64,000 nt of DNA from Hyphomicrobiales bacterium. GTDB taxonomy: Bacteria; Pseudomonadota; Alphaproteobacteria; Rhizobiales; Rhizobiaceae. The notes under the pieces were generated by a model that had not been told where the DNA came from, searched no databases, and saw only the letters and a program-made list of their open reading frames with translations. Of the stretch, positions 51,814 through 60,684 are shown in pieces; positions within the stretch are counted from its first letter, which is position 1; every line of letters begins with the position of its first letter. The position numbers and the translations under genes were made by a program. Where the stretch lies: NCBI GenBank assembly GCA_900472605.1, contig UCJD01000066.1, forward strand, positions 1 to 64,000, given 5' to 3'.

Positions 51814-52184
51814 CGACGCTGACCGGTTCTTGCAAGTGCGGAAGCGTGAGGATTGCCGTTCGCGGCTCCCCGGTCAGGATTGGTATCTGTCACTGTACCG
51901 ATTGCCGACAAGAGAGTGGATCCGCATTCACGTTTTTTGCAGTCTGGCCCGCAGCCGGATTCGAGTTCAAGGGGGAGACAGGCGAGTTTGAGGGGCGGAG
52001 GTTCTGTCCGAACTGCGGTTCCAGGATGTTCTCGGCGAACGCTGACGAGGCGGAAATCAAGCTAGGTATTCTCACCGAGCCACCTACGCCGCTCGCTCCG
52101 ACTTACGAACTTTGGGTCAAGCGCCGGGAGAAATGGCTAGTGCCCATCGAGGGCGCCGAACAGTTCGATGAAGACCGGACCTGA
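51810..52184 (+). CDS. GFA family protein (CENP-V/glutathione-dependent formaldehyde-activating fold)
   Basis: A 124-residue zinc protein. The metal motifs are GSCKCGSVR at residues 6-14, CHCTDCRQESGS at about 28-39 and FCPNCGSRMF at about 66-75, all intact. Proteins with this fold include glutathione-dependent formaldehyde-activating enzyme, but most members have no proven activity. The ATG overlaps the DUF2188 stop (ATGA), so both are made from one transcript. It ends about 80 nt before the molybdopterin-protein fragment. Confidence 0.9.
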   Translation: MTTLTGSCKCGSVRIAVRGSPVRIGICHCTDCRQESGSAFTFFAVWPAAGFEFKGETGEFEGRRFCPNCGSRMFSANADEAEIKLGILTEPPTPLAPTYELWVKRREKWLVPIEGAEQFDEDRT

Positions 52185-52378
52185 CGCCGCTCCGCTGAAC
52201 AAGCGCCTCGAAATGATGGTGATCGGAAATTGCCGCAGGAGGGATGACTAGGGTTTCCCCTCGTGCGGGCCGCCATTACTGGCCAAGCACGAAACTCAAC
52301 CGCAGCCACCTGTTTCCAGCGAAGGTCGCAATATATCCTACCCTGCCTGTCAAGGACCGAGCAGGCGACCGGCAACCA

Positions 52379-52790
52379 GGCGGTTACCACCGAAGACAGC
52401 TTCTCCCACATTAGCGGCTCCGTCGGAAAGCGCACGTCGGCATCGAAAGCGCTAAAGAGCGAGCTCGCGATCGTGACGGGAATCGCCAAGGTGACGATTG
52501 CACCGCACCCGAAGCTGAAGTGGGACGATTGGACCGGTGACTATGGTCTTGTCCGTGATCTGATCGAGTATAGCTATCCGAGCGACTTCAAGGACTACAA
52601 TTCCCGCATGTCTGAGCCCGGTGGCTTCTATCGCGGCTACCGCGCGCACGAGCGCGAGTGGAAAACGCCGGAGAAGAAAGCTTTGTTTACGACGCCCGAC
52701 CAGCTCAGCGCTCTCTCCTTTGCCGACACGGAAGGACGTTATCCGGATTTGTTCACGGGTTTTTCACGCTTGAAGATCGTCTTGCTCCGC
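52379..52790 (+). pseudogene. Internal fragment of a molybdopterin oxidoreductase (FdhF/CbbBc-like)
   Basis: The frame reads QAVTTEDSFSHISGSVGKRT, then KSELAIVTGIAK, WDDWTGDYGLVRDLIEYSYP and SEPGGFYRG, and later WKTPEKKALFTTPDQLSALS. These match the late middle region of FdhF/CbbBc-type molybdopterin oxidoreductases near the C-terminus. The N-terminal Fe-S and cofactor-binding parts (several hundred residues) and the true C-terminus are missing. The sequence degrades into unrelated residues near 52790 and runs into the end of the leftward glycosyltransferase gene. It is a relic left by rearrangement. Confidence 0.75.
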
Positions 52791-52809
52791 CCCCCGAGGC
52801 GAGGGTCCT

Positions 52810-55065
52810 TCACCAGAAACGCGAGAATTGGCGCTCGATGGTAGCGGCAAACTTCTCGTCAGAAACGGATCTGAAGTTTGAGCTAACTGACGCTGATAAA
52901 AGGCCATTTTGACAGTCACGGTCGTCGTCCCAGCCTGGATGGTTCAAGATCGGGTATAGGCAGACGCCCTCTAGCGGCACACCGGCCGCGATGGCCGCTG
53001 ATGCTTCCCCGGCTACGTACGCGATCCATGAAGCTCGCCGATCGCCCTCGATACCTGTCTCGGCGATCAGCATTGGGCGACCGTAGCGCGCGTACGTCTC
53101 CGCAAGTATGTTTCGAAGCGGCTTGTATTGCCTGTGTCCGATATCGATCGGAGAGCCGCTATGGATCCACTGGTTGTTGAAGTAGTAGTTTATGCCAATA
53201 ATATCCAGATAATCGGGACGCCCGCCGATCTGTGGCCAGATCCTGCCTTCTATCAAATCCCAACCTTGAAATTGAGCAAGCCGGTGGCCCTCCGCGGCGC
53301 CCGCGTCCCAAGGGCGGACGGGATCAGCGACCACGTTGATAACCGGGTCGCAATGGACGAAACGGGCGCGGACATCGACGGCGCGGATGGCATCCATGGC
53401 CGCGATCGCGGCTCTTGCCAACTGGACCTTCAGTTCGAATCCACGGCGGCGGGCAAAAGGGTTCAAATAGGCCGCATCACCACCACCCCATGCGAAAAAT
53501 GAGATCTCGTTTACGGGGCAGTAGAACGGGACAACGTCGGTTTCATCTTGCACAACCGCCGCACATGCTCCGGCAAATTTTGCGAAACGCTCGACAAACG
53601 CCGGGGACCAGATGTCCAGATCGTCGGGCCAACCATAATGGAGCAGATCCCAAATCACCTGCGTGCCCGAGATTGACGCCGCCCTGAGCATCGAGCGCAC
53701 GCTCGACCAATCGTAACCGCCGGCCCTTTCGATCAGATGCCATCGAAACCCGTCGCGGACTGTTCGTATTCCGAAATGCTGTAGCCGAAGATAATCCTGG
53801 TACGCATGGTTGTCGTGCTGTGTCGACTGAATTAGGTCTAGGCGACGCCCCTGCGGTTCGCCGTCCCGTTGGCGCAAACGGTGTGTCGAGCACTCGAAGC
53901 CGCCCTGTAGAAAAGACTTGAAAATTCTTTTGGGTTGACCGGCCTTTCGTTCCAGCAACACGTCGTAAAAAAGCGTCTCCCACAATGGAACGACTGCCGA
54001 GACACTATAGTTTTTTTCGACTTTTGATCGCAGTTGCCGCCCCAGGGAATTGCGTTCGCATGGATCATCGATCAGGCGCTGGATACCCACCGCTACGGCG
54101 CCCGGATTTCCATGGGGAACCAGTATTCCGGAAACCCCGTCTTCGATTTGCTGCAGGACGCCATTGTCAGGCGTTGCGATCACCGGGAGAGATGCAGCGC
54201 CTGCTTCTGCGATCACATGCGGCATCCCCTCGCCCCTGGAAAGCCAGACAAAGATGTCCATTGCAGACAACAGGTCAGGAATATCTGCTCGGTCGCCTAA
54301 AAAAGACAACGTCGCGCCAAGGCCCAGCGCGTTCGCAAGTTGACGGAGCGCAACAGCATACTCTGGATGGAAGGCATCGGGGCCGCCGATGACGACGAAC
54401 CTGGCTTTAGGACAGCTCCGTTGGACGGAGGCCGCCGCATTGATGAAGTCATCAACGTTTTTCTTGGGATCAAGCCTTCCCACCCAACCGATCAGGACGT
54501 CGCTTTCATCAATTCCCAAGGATGACCGCACCGCGTCCCGTTGGCCCCCACCGAACTCGCGTAGATCGACCATGGACGGTATTTCGACCGCATGGTGTTG
54601 GCGTCCGGGCATTCTGGCTGCCGCGGCCTCCGTGATTGTGCGGCACACACCCACGTACCGCGAAGTAAAGTGTTTTGGTCCTGCCTCAGCTTCGGATACC
54701 AGTCCACCATGTTCGATGAGCGGCGGGCGCAACTTCAACCGTTCCAGAGCGGGGTAGATGTCGGCAACGTTCTGGCATGAGACGACGACGTCATACCCTG
54801 CCACCTTGTCTGCAAGATACGAGACTGTGTCCTCGAACGAGAGGTCGTATGGCGCGGTGTCAACGTGGACTCCAAGAGCCTTGAGTTGCTGATGCGTCTG
54901 TTCCGGCATGCCAGCTTTACGGAAGCAGGCAACAACATCGATCTTGAACCGGTCAGGATCAAGGTTGGCCGCGAGGAGACGGACCTCTGTTTCCTCACCT
55001 CCGACCACGAGCCAGGCGAAGACGAACAGAATGCGCACAGGTGAAAAATTTTCCTCACCTGTCAT
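52810..55065 (-). CDS. Fusion: GT4 glycosyltransferase plus clan GH-A glycoside hydrolase-like domain
   Basis: A 751-residue cytoplasmic protein. Residues about 10-385 are a GT-B glycosyltransferase of family 4, with IGWVGRLDPKKNVDDFINAA near 205 and the nucleotide-sugar site motif GMPHVIAEAGAASLPVIAT near 282. Residues about 395-751 resemble a beta-glycosidase TIM barrel: YCPVNEISFFAWGG with a candidate acid/base Glu and LIAETGIEG with a candidate nucleophile Glu. No internal start is evident at the junction. It is the last gene of the operon and overlaps the previous one by 4 nt (ATGA). The hydrolase half may trim or test the product of the transferase half. The sugar is unknown. Confidence 0.8.
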   Translation of the reverse strand: MTGEENFSPVRILFVFAWLVVGGEETEVRLLAANLDPDRFKIDVVACFRKAGMPEQTHQQLKALGVHVDTAPYDLSFEDTVSYLADKVAGYDVVVSCQNVADIYPALERLKLRPPLIEHGGLVSEAEAGPKHFTSRYVGVCRTITEAAAARMPGRQHHAVEIPSMVDLREFGGGQRDAVRSSLGIDESDVLIGWVGRLDPKKNVDDFINAAASVQRSCPKARFVVIGGPDAFHPEYAVALRQLANALGLGATLSFLGDRADIPDLLSAMDIFVWLSRGEGMPHVIAEAGAASLPVIATPDNGVLQQIEDGVSGILVPHGNPGAVAVGIQRLIDDPCERNSLGRQLRSKVEKNYSVSAVVPLWETLFYDVLLERKAGQPKRIFKSFLQGGFECSTHRLRQRDGEPQGRRLDLIQSTQHDNHAYQDYLRLQHFGIRTVRDGFRWHLIERAGGYDWSSVRSMLRAASISGTQVIWDLLHYGWPDDLDIWSPAFVERFAKFAGACAAVVQDETDVVPFYCPVNEISFFAWGGGDAAYLNPFARRRGFELKVQLARAAIAAMDAIRAVDVRARFVHCDPVINVVADPVRPWDAGAAEGHRLAQFQGWDLIEGRIWPQIGGRPDYLDIIGINYYFNNQWIHSGSPIDIGHRQYKPLRNILAETYARYGRPMLIAETGIEGDRRASWIAYVAGEASAAIAAGVPLEGVCLYPILNHPGWDDDRDCQNGLLSASVSSNFRSVSDEKFAATIERQFSRFW

Positions 55066-58000
55066 TGATTGGCCTCGAACACGACTTGTATAAAGTCTGG
55101 CCGATTATCGATCAAGTCTCGTAGGAATGCGGGACCGTCCGACATCGGTACGACCTGCGTTATCAAGTGTTGCCGGATCGCCGGTCCATCGCAACGAAGA
55201 AGTTCGATGGTTTCTGCCGCCAGCCTGCGCCTATCCCAACTTGCAGCGAGGGATCGTGGCACCCTGTTGATCTGAGCGCATTTGATGCTCAAACCGTTGT
55301 GGTGGAATTCCTCCCCGAGTTTAAGTTCGGGCGAACCACCTTGATAAAATGCCAGGTCTATGACAGTTCCCTGGGGACGCAGGGCTTTCATCGCGAGGTG
55401 CAGACTTTCTGGGTTCGCTCTGGTCTGAAACACAAAGTCGGCGCCTCGGCCTACAGTTCCGTCGTGCCATCTTGCCTTGGCGTGCTGCCACGCATCGTGC
55501 TCGGTCATCGCGATCAGTCCCATCGCGCTGGCCTTTTCGCGGCGGAACGGGGACGGATCGGTGATGACGACCTCGGAAGCGCCGGCCTTTCGAGCGAACA
55601 GGGCGGCCATGAACCCGACCGGCCCTGCCCCAGCGACGATCACGGGCCGCCCCGCGATGCCAGATCCGAGTGATGCTAACTGGGATCCAAACACCTCCGC
55701 GTCAGCGTGAAGAATTCCGTTGGCAGCGATTGGACCCATCTGAGCGGCGAAGATCCCCAAGATAGGATCGATGTCGTCGGGAAAGGCGATGAGCGTTTCG
55801 TGGTAGGGGTCAGCCGTGTGTCCGCTTTTATGACCAAAAGTCCCAGCGACAATCTGCCCCTCGAAAAATCCGATGGTCTTGGATTCGGCGACCCTTGCCA
55901 CTTCCATGTAGCCAAGAAAAGGAACGGGGTAATGAAGATCCGGCTCATTCCGCAAAAAGACACCCCGTCCCCCGTCAAAGCGAGAGTGAAAGTAGGGGTT
56001 GGTATTTTTGAGGAACGTCAGCTCTGTCCCGGCTGACAGCCCCGTATACAGCGTCTCCAGCCTGACTTGGCCTTCGGGCGTCGGCCCCTCCTCATAATCG
56101 AACAGATAGGCTTCTGACGGGCCTTTCACACCAAGGGATCGAACAATCCGGTGACCATTTGGCAAGGTCGGGACATGATCTTCCGCGTGCTGAAATTGAA
56201 GCGGCGATAGGGCGTTTCGATCAAAACTCGCCGGCGGGAGCCTTACGACTTCGCCGCTCTTGGCCGACCCAATTACCGCGAGAGCGAGACGATGAGTAAC
56301 CAGCGCATCGCCGTAAGGACAACGAATGTTATTGGGACCGCCGCGGACGGCATCTATGAAATCCCTGTCTTCTCTCCATACCGGGTCGCCTTCCGCCGCT
56401 CGCACTGGGCGACCGCGACCTACGTCCACCATGATTTCATGGTCGTTGAGCTCGATCGCCAGTTTGTCTGCGAAAATGTGAAGTCCGACACGATGGCTCC
56501 AACCCAGCAAACAGGTCGAGGAGATGTTGGCTAGCACACCAGTATCGAAGGTCAGGTTAGCGGTCGTTACGGTCGGGACGTCAAGGCCAGGGTAATCCCC
56601 GCGCTCCATATGGCCTGTCCGCCCGTAAACCTCCGTGACTTCGCCGATCAGGAACCGGGCAAGGTCGAGGAGATGGGTCGTTTGTTCGACCATCTGTCCG
56701 CCAGATTGGTCTTCTTTCCACCACCATTGGGGCGGTGGCGTCGAATCCAACCAGTATCCGGAGAGGAGCTGCGCCGGGTTATTGTGGAGCAATCCGCGTG
56801 CTTCCTCGACAGTATCAAGATAACGCCAGTGGTACCCCACCCCAGTGATGAGGCCTGCTTTGTTCACTTTGGCCGCGATGTCTTCCGCAAGCTTGATGTC
56901 TCTTGTCAGCGGCTTCTCAACGAAGAACGGAATGCAACGTTCAATTAAGTCGAACTCCGATGGTCCATGTGCAAACGGGGGTATGCAGATGTACGCTGCA
57001 TCCAGCTCCTCAGCGTCGAGCATTTCCCGGTGTTCACGATAGGATTTGGCGCCGAAGCGGGAGGCGGCAGCATCCGCGCGATCAAGGTCCGGATCGGCGA
57101 AGGCAACAAGTTCGATGTCGTCAAAGCTCGCAAGGATGTTCAAGTGACGTTGAGCAATGCCGCCAACACCGATAAAACCGAGGCGTGTCTTCGTCATCGT
57201 GTGATCCTCCAAAAATTGATTGCTGACAATATGTCGACGGTAGACATCGACTGTCTCCCGCACCATCCGAGAGGCCGTGAACTGGCGCTCGAACCGTTCC
57301 AGCCCGGCCTCGCCAACAGCTTTGCGGCCATCGGCGTCGGTGAGCGCGCGGATCACGACCTCGGCAATTGACTGAGCGCTTCTAGGCTCGGCGAAATAGG
57401 CGTGGTCTTCGCCCAACGCCTCGACGCTCCCGCCAATGCGGGTCGCGACGACTGGCAATCTGGCCGACATGGCCTCGAGGACCGCTAGAGGAAGGCCTTC
57501 AAACTGCGATGGGAGAATGAACACATCTGCCGCGTGCATCAGGTCAGCGACGTCGGTTCTTGCTCCTAGAAACAGCACGAGGGATTTCAGCCCGAGATCT
57601 TCGACGAGAGTTTCAAGATTTGACTGCTCTTCGCCGGCACCCACGAGCAGCAAGATGGCAGCCGGGACCGCCGCTAGGATCTCTGGAAAAGCTTTGATAA
57701 GAGAAGCGTGATCCTTTTGAAGGGTGAACCGCGCAACTGTCAGCAGGACTATCTTCCCGGCGATCCCCAGCTCTCCAGCTATCGAACCCGACACTTTTGT
57801 CTGCTTCATAGCCTGGACGCCGTTCCTAACGACGGTTATCCGCTCGCTTGATATCCCCTCTGTGAGATAGGTCGCCTTCGACGCTTCAGAGACGGCAATG
57901 TGGTGGGATATAGACTTCGTCGCTGAGCGATAGCGCCGTTTCTGCTCCAGGTCCGTTAAGAGATATGGGAGATGCTCGGTTCGGATAACCGGAATATTGC

Positions 58001-58298
58001 AAGCGACACCAGCCGCCGCAATTTCATGACCCTCCCAGCCGATTCCTGCGTGCACATGCAAAAGGTCCGCCCCAGCGCGGTTTAGCCAGTCTTGGAACGC
58101 CTCATCGTCCGCTGCAAACTTCACTTTCATCCCGCGCCTGGCTGCTCGCGAAAGCAAGCCAGTAAGATCGCACCCTACGACTGCAAAGGTGACGTCGAAC
58201 ACCTCTTGTAGACCTTGTCCGAGCTCCAGCATGTGCTCACCCAGACCCGACGGTTCCCGGCTGTCGGTCGCGATAACCACGCGTTTGGCGTCAACCAT
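55062..58298 (-). CDS. Three-domain fusion: GT4 glycosyltransferase, Gfo/Idh/MocA oxidoreductase, MDR dehydrogenase
   Basis: A 1078-residue protein. Residues 1-365 are a GT4 glycosyltransferase (SREPSGLGEHMLELGQGL at the start; FEGLPLAVLEAMSARLPVVA near 262). Residues about 368-690 are a Gfo/Idh/MocA oxidoreductase (LGFIGVGGIAQRHLNIL Rossmann motif; FFVEKPLTRD near 465). Residues about 740-1078 are an MDR/zinc-type dehydrogenase with VIVAGAGPVGFMAALFARKA near 905. The first two parts meet at an internal ATG (57197, residue 368) with its own GGAGG 8 nt upstream, so the oxidoreductase part may also be made alone. It overlaps the neighbours by 8 and 4 nt. It would make and transfer a modified sugar. 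Confidence 0.85.
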   Translation of the reverse strand: MVDAKRVVIATDSREPSGLGEHMLELGQGLQEVFDVTFAVVGCDLTGLLSRAARRGMKVKFAADDEAFQDWLNRAGADLLHVHAGIGWEGHEIAAAGVACNIPVIRTEHLPYLLTDLEQKRRYRSATKSISHHIAVSEASKATYLTEGISSERITVVRNGVQAMKQTKVSGSIAGELGIAGKIVLLTVARFTLQKDHASLIKAFPEILAAVPAAILLLVGAGEEQSNLETLVEDLGLKSLVLFLGARTDVADLMHAADVFILPSQFEGLPLAVLEAMSARLPVVATRIGGSVEALGEDHAYFAEPRSAQSIAEVVIRALTDADGRKAVGEAGLERFERQFTASRMVRETVDVYRRHIVSNQFLEDHTMTKTRLGFIGVGGIAQRHLNILASFDDIELVAFADPDLDRADAAASRFGAKSYREHREMLDAEELDAAYICIPPFAHGPSEFDLIERCIPFFVEKPLTRDIKLAEDIAAKVNKAGLITGVGYHWRYLDTVEEARGLLHNNPAQLLSGYWLDSTPPPQWWWKEDQSGGQMVEQTTHLLDLARFLIGEVTEVYGRTGHMERGDYPGLDVPTVTTANLTFDTGVLANISSTCLLGWSHRVGLHIFADKLAIELNDHEIMVDVGRGRPVRAAEGDPVWREDRDFIDAVRGGPNNIRCPYGDALVTHRLALAVIGSAKSGEVVRLPPASFDRNALSPLQFQHAEDHVPTLPNGHRIVRSLGVKGPSEAYLFDYEEGPTPEGQVRLETLYTGLSAGTELTFLKNTNPYFHSRFDGGRGVFLRNEPDLHYPVPFLGYMEVARVAESKTIGFFEGQIVAGTFGHKSGHTADPYHETLIAFPDDIDPILGIFAAQMGPIAANGILHADAEVFGSQLASLGSGIAGRPVIVAGAGPVGFMAALFARKAGASEVVITDPSPFRREKASAMGLIAMTEHDAWQHAKARWHDGTVGRGADFVFQTRANPESLHLAMKALRPQGTVIDLAFYQGGSPELKLGEEFHHNGLSIKCAQINRVPRSLAASWDRRRLAAETIELLRCDGPAIRQHLITQVVPMSDGPAFLRDLIDNRPDFIQVVFEANQ
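57195..57210 (-). promoter_or_regulatory. Internal ribosome binding site and ATG within the three-domain fusion
   Basis: Read leftward: GGAGG (57210-57206), 8 nt, ATG (57197-57195), then ACGAAGACACGC (Met-Thr-Lys-Thr-Arg). It lies exactly where the oxidoreductase domain begins and is in frame with the fusion. It fits either a recent loss of a stop codon between two genes or a second translation product. Confidence 0.6.
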
Positions 58299-59445
58299 GG
58301 AGTTCTCGCGCGACAGCGCGTTCCACCAACGCTCTCATCCTCGCAAAAGTCTGATCCCAAGACGACTGGGAAAGCTTGTCATCGATTACCGCACGCCATG
58401 CCGTGTCGGTTGGATCCATCCGACAGGCCTCATCGCAAGCTTCGGCAAACTGTTTCGCGCCATCCACGAGAAAGACGCCCGGTGTTTGACCATAGCCTGA
58501 CACGACATCCGCTATACGCGTGCTAACGACTGGAATACCCGCTGCGAGATACTCAGGTGTCTTGGTCGGACTGATATACCGGGTGGCGTCGTTGTGGGCG
58601 AATGGCATAAGAGCTGCGTCCCAGCCGCTCAGATATGCTGGAAGCTCGAGATAGCTTTTTCGGCCGAGATAGTGGAGATTCGGCGCTTGAGGCATGTCTG
58701 CCGGCGAAATTTTCACAACAGGGCCGACGAAGACAAACGAATAGTCTGGCCTCATTCGGGCGACGCTGGCCACCAGTTCCAGGTCGATCCGCTCGTCGAT
58801 AACACCCACATAGCCGAAGCGCGGCGAACCAATCGAGGCCTGATCTGCAGGGACAGCATCGCAGACCCTGGCTGCGCCAAAATGCGCAACATCGACGCTG
58901 GAGGGAAAACAGTGAACGTTAGCGTGGCGATCATTTTTGGCTTCAAAGAGGCTTTTCCCTCCGGTGAAAACCACGTCGGCGCGGTCTAAAAGCTCACACT
59001 CTGCATGCTTGAGTTCAGGGGGCGCAAACTTGAAGTTGGCAAGCTCATCCATACAATCATAGACAACCGCTTCCGCGTCAACGTGCCGCGCGAAGCTGTA
59101 CATCAACGGGGTGTAGAACCACAAAACCGGCTTGCTCCAACAAAACAAGGAGAGAACTTCGTTGAGCAACCGTAAGAGCGCTGTTTGACGTTCCGAGTCT
59201 GACCACCAATGTGGCACGCGAGGCCTTATCGCCCTTACGGCTGTCCCGTCGAAGCAATGGACCTCGAAATATGCCAGATGATGGTCGGTCGGAATCAACT
59301 CTTCGAAAAATATTACCGGCCGATCGCAAGAGAATCTTTCCATCAAATGCTGTGGTCGCTGAACGACAAAATCCCAGCGCAGGTGAGAGAAGCAGACTAT
59401 TGGCGAACGATGATCAAGCGTCTTGAAAGCTGTTAGAAGATTCAT
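58291..59445 (-). CDS. Glycosyltransferase (GT-B fold)
   Basis: A 384-residue glycosyltransferase starting MNLLTAFKTLDHRSPIVCFS. The HLRWDFVVQRPQHLMERF motif marks a group of transferases of surface-glycan clusters. The C-terminal half has FGYVGVIDERIDLELVASVA and SPTKTPEYLAAGIPVVSTRI, the sugar-nucleotide side. The start at 59445 follows a GGGG-type site; an ATG at 59484, 6 nt after the previous stop, is possible. Its end overlaps the fusion gene by 8 nt. The sugar and acceptor are unknown. Confidence 0.85.
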   Translation of the reverse strand: MNLLTAFKTLDHRSPIVCFSHLRWDFVVQRPQHLMERFSCDRPVIFFEELIPTDHHLAYFEVHCFDGTAVRAIRPRVPHWWSDSERQTALLRLLNEVLSLFCWSKPVLWFYTPLMYSFARHVDAEAVVYDCMDELANFKFAPPELKHAECELLDRADVVFTGGKSLFEAKNDRHANVHCFPSSVDVAHFGAARVCDAVPADQASIGSPRFGYVGVIDERIDLELVASVARMRPDYSFVFVGPVVKISPADMPQAPNLHYLGRKSYLELPAYLSGWDAALMPFAHNDATRYISPTKTPEYLAAGIPVVSTRIADVVSGYGQTPGVFLVDGAKQFAEACDEACRMDPTDTAWRAVIDDKLSQSSWDQTFARMRALVERAVARELHG

Positions 59446-59490
59446 GCGAGAACCCCACGCTATGTTGCGTTGGTGAACCTGCATTTGTGA

Positions 59491-60684
59491 CTATAGTTCC
59501 TCGTTCGGGAAAATAAGGTGACCCCTCTCGGTTGATTGGATTGCGCATACCAGCTTCTCCATCGAAGACGGCCAGAGCCAGCTTTCGCATGCAGTCTTGC
59601 GAGGAGAAAATGTTTCCAATCTGCCCAGCATTTCAACAATGCCCAGATTGAAGTAGTCCCCGTCGAAAGCCATGCCAGTATCACTGGTGATATATTGAAG
59701 GCCGCATGCGAGCTTTTCGTTTGCGAGTACGGGGATGCCCGCGAGCATGTATTCGGTGAGAATGGCCGGCGCTCCATCGTTCACGCCACACACGACCCCG
59801 ATTTTCGATTGGTTCATGTAACGGTTGACTTCCTCGTAGCCCACGCCTGGCGGGCCGATGAATTCAACGTCAACTCCTAGTTCCGCTGTCCGAGACTTGA
59901 AAGCGTCGACCATTTCTCCGTAGCCGCAAATACAGAGGGCCTTGAGCGGCACGGGGATTTTGGCCAACGCCACGAAGAGAACCTCGTGGCATTTGTACGG
60001 CTGCGCGGCGGCCACATAGATGACATCATAGATCTTGTCTAGTCCCAGTGGCCTGAACATCGTCTCGGACGCGAACTCAGGACCAAGTGGCAGCACCAGC
60101 GTTGCCATTCCGGGATGGATACGCTGCACCTCCATGGACTGCCAGTCCGCACCCGTTAGGACAAGATCGAAATGTCGACTGACGTCAGGGGGTATCCGCA
60201 ACGCCGGCGCGTCGATCGAATTGTAGATCTTAAAGCTGTCGCTGCAGGCGCGCATAATCTCTTCGTTGACGCCAAGCCCCCATACGCACAAGATGTCGGG
60301 GGCACCGAAAGCAGCGATGTGGCCCAACATGTCGTTCGAGGCGAATGGGGCTGCGGGCCCGTTCATTCTAAATGCTTTGCGCCTCAGTGGGCCGTTGTCG
60401 TGGTCAATGGAAACGGGCTCGGCTTCGCGGCTGTGGGTCCAAATCTCGGCGCTGTCGACAAGCCCTGATCGCAAACAAGCAAGCGGGAGACGTTCCATAT
60501 AACTGCCTCCTACATCGAATGTCTCAGTGAGCTTGATGATTGAACGGGGCGGCCCGATACCGTGCTCCAACCATTTGGCTTGGTAATCAACTATCGACGG
60601 AAGTGCCTCATCCCGGAAATGTCCTTCTTGGTAGTCGCTGATAACCACCAGCCGCCGTCCGCCTTGGCCAGGAAGGTTATTCAT
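59491..60684 (-). CDS. Glycosyltransferase (GT4-like)
   Basis: A 397-residue protein. The start MNNLPGQGGRRLVVISDYQE follows AAGGAA at good spacing and overlaps the mfd-like stop by 8 nt. The C-terminal region has VIYVAAAQPYKCHEVLFVAL, ALCICGYGEMVDAFKSRTAE and a GAPAILTEYMLAGIPVLANE motif of the GT4 sugar-nucleotide site. The N-terminal half (YMERLPLACLRSGLVDSAEI) is less conserved. It is the second gene of the operon. The sugar is unknown. Confidence 0.82.
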   Translation of the reverse strand: MNNLPGQGGRRLVVISDYQEGHFRDEALPSIVDYQAKWLEHGIGPPRSIIKLTETFDVGGSYMERLPLACLRSGLVDSAEIWTHSREAEPVSIDHDNGPLRRKAFRMNGPAAPFASNDMLGHIAAFGAPDILCVWGLGVNEEIMRACSDSFKIYNSIDAPALRIPPDVSRHFDLVLTGADWQSMEVQRIHPGMATLVLPLGPEFASETMFRPLGLDKIYDVIYVAAAQPYKCHEVLFVALAKIPVPLKALCICGYGEMVDAFKSRTAELGVDVEFIGPPGVGYEEVNRYMNQSKIGVVCGVNDGAPAILTEYMLAGIPVLANEKLACGLQYITSDTGMAFDGDYFNLGIVEMLGRLETFSPRKTACESWLWPSSMEKLVCAIQSTERGHLIFPNEEL

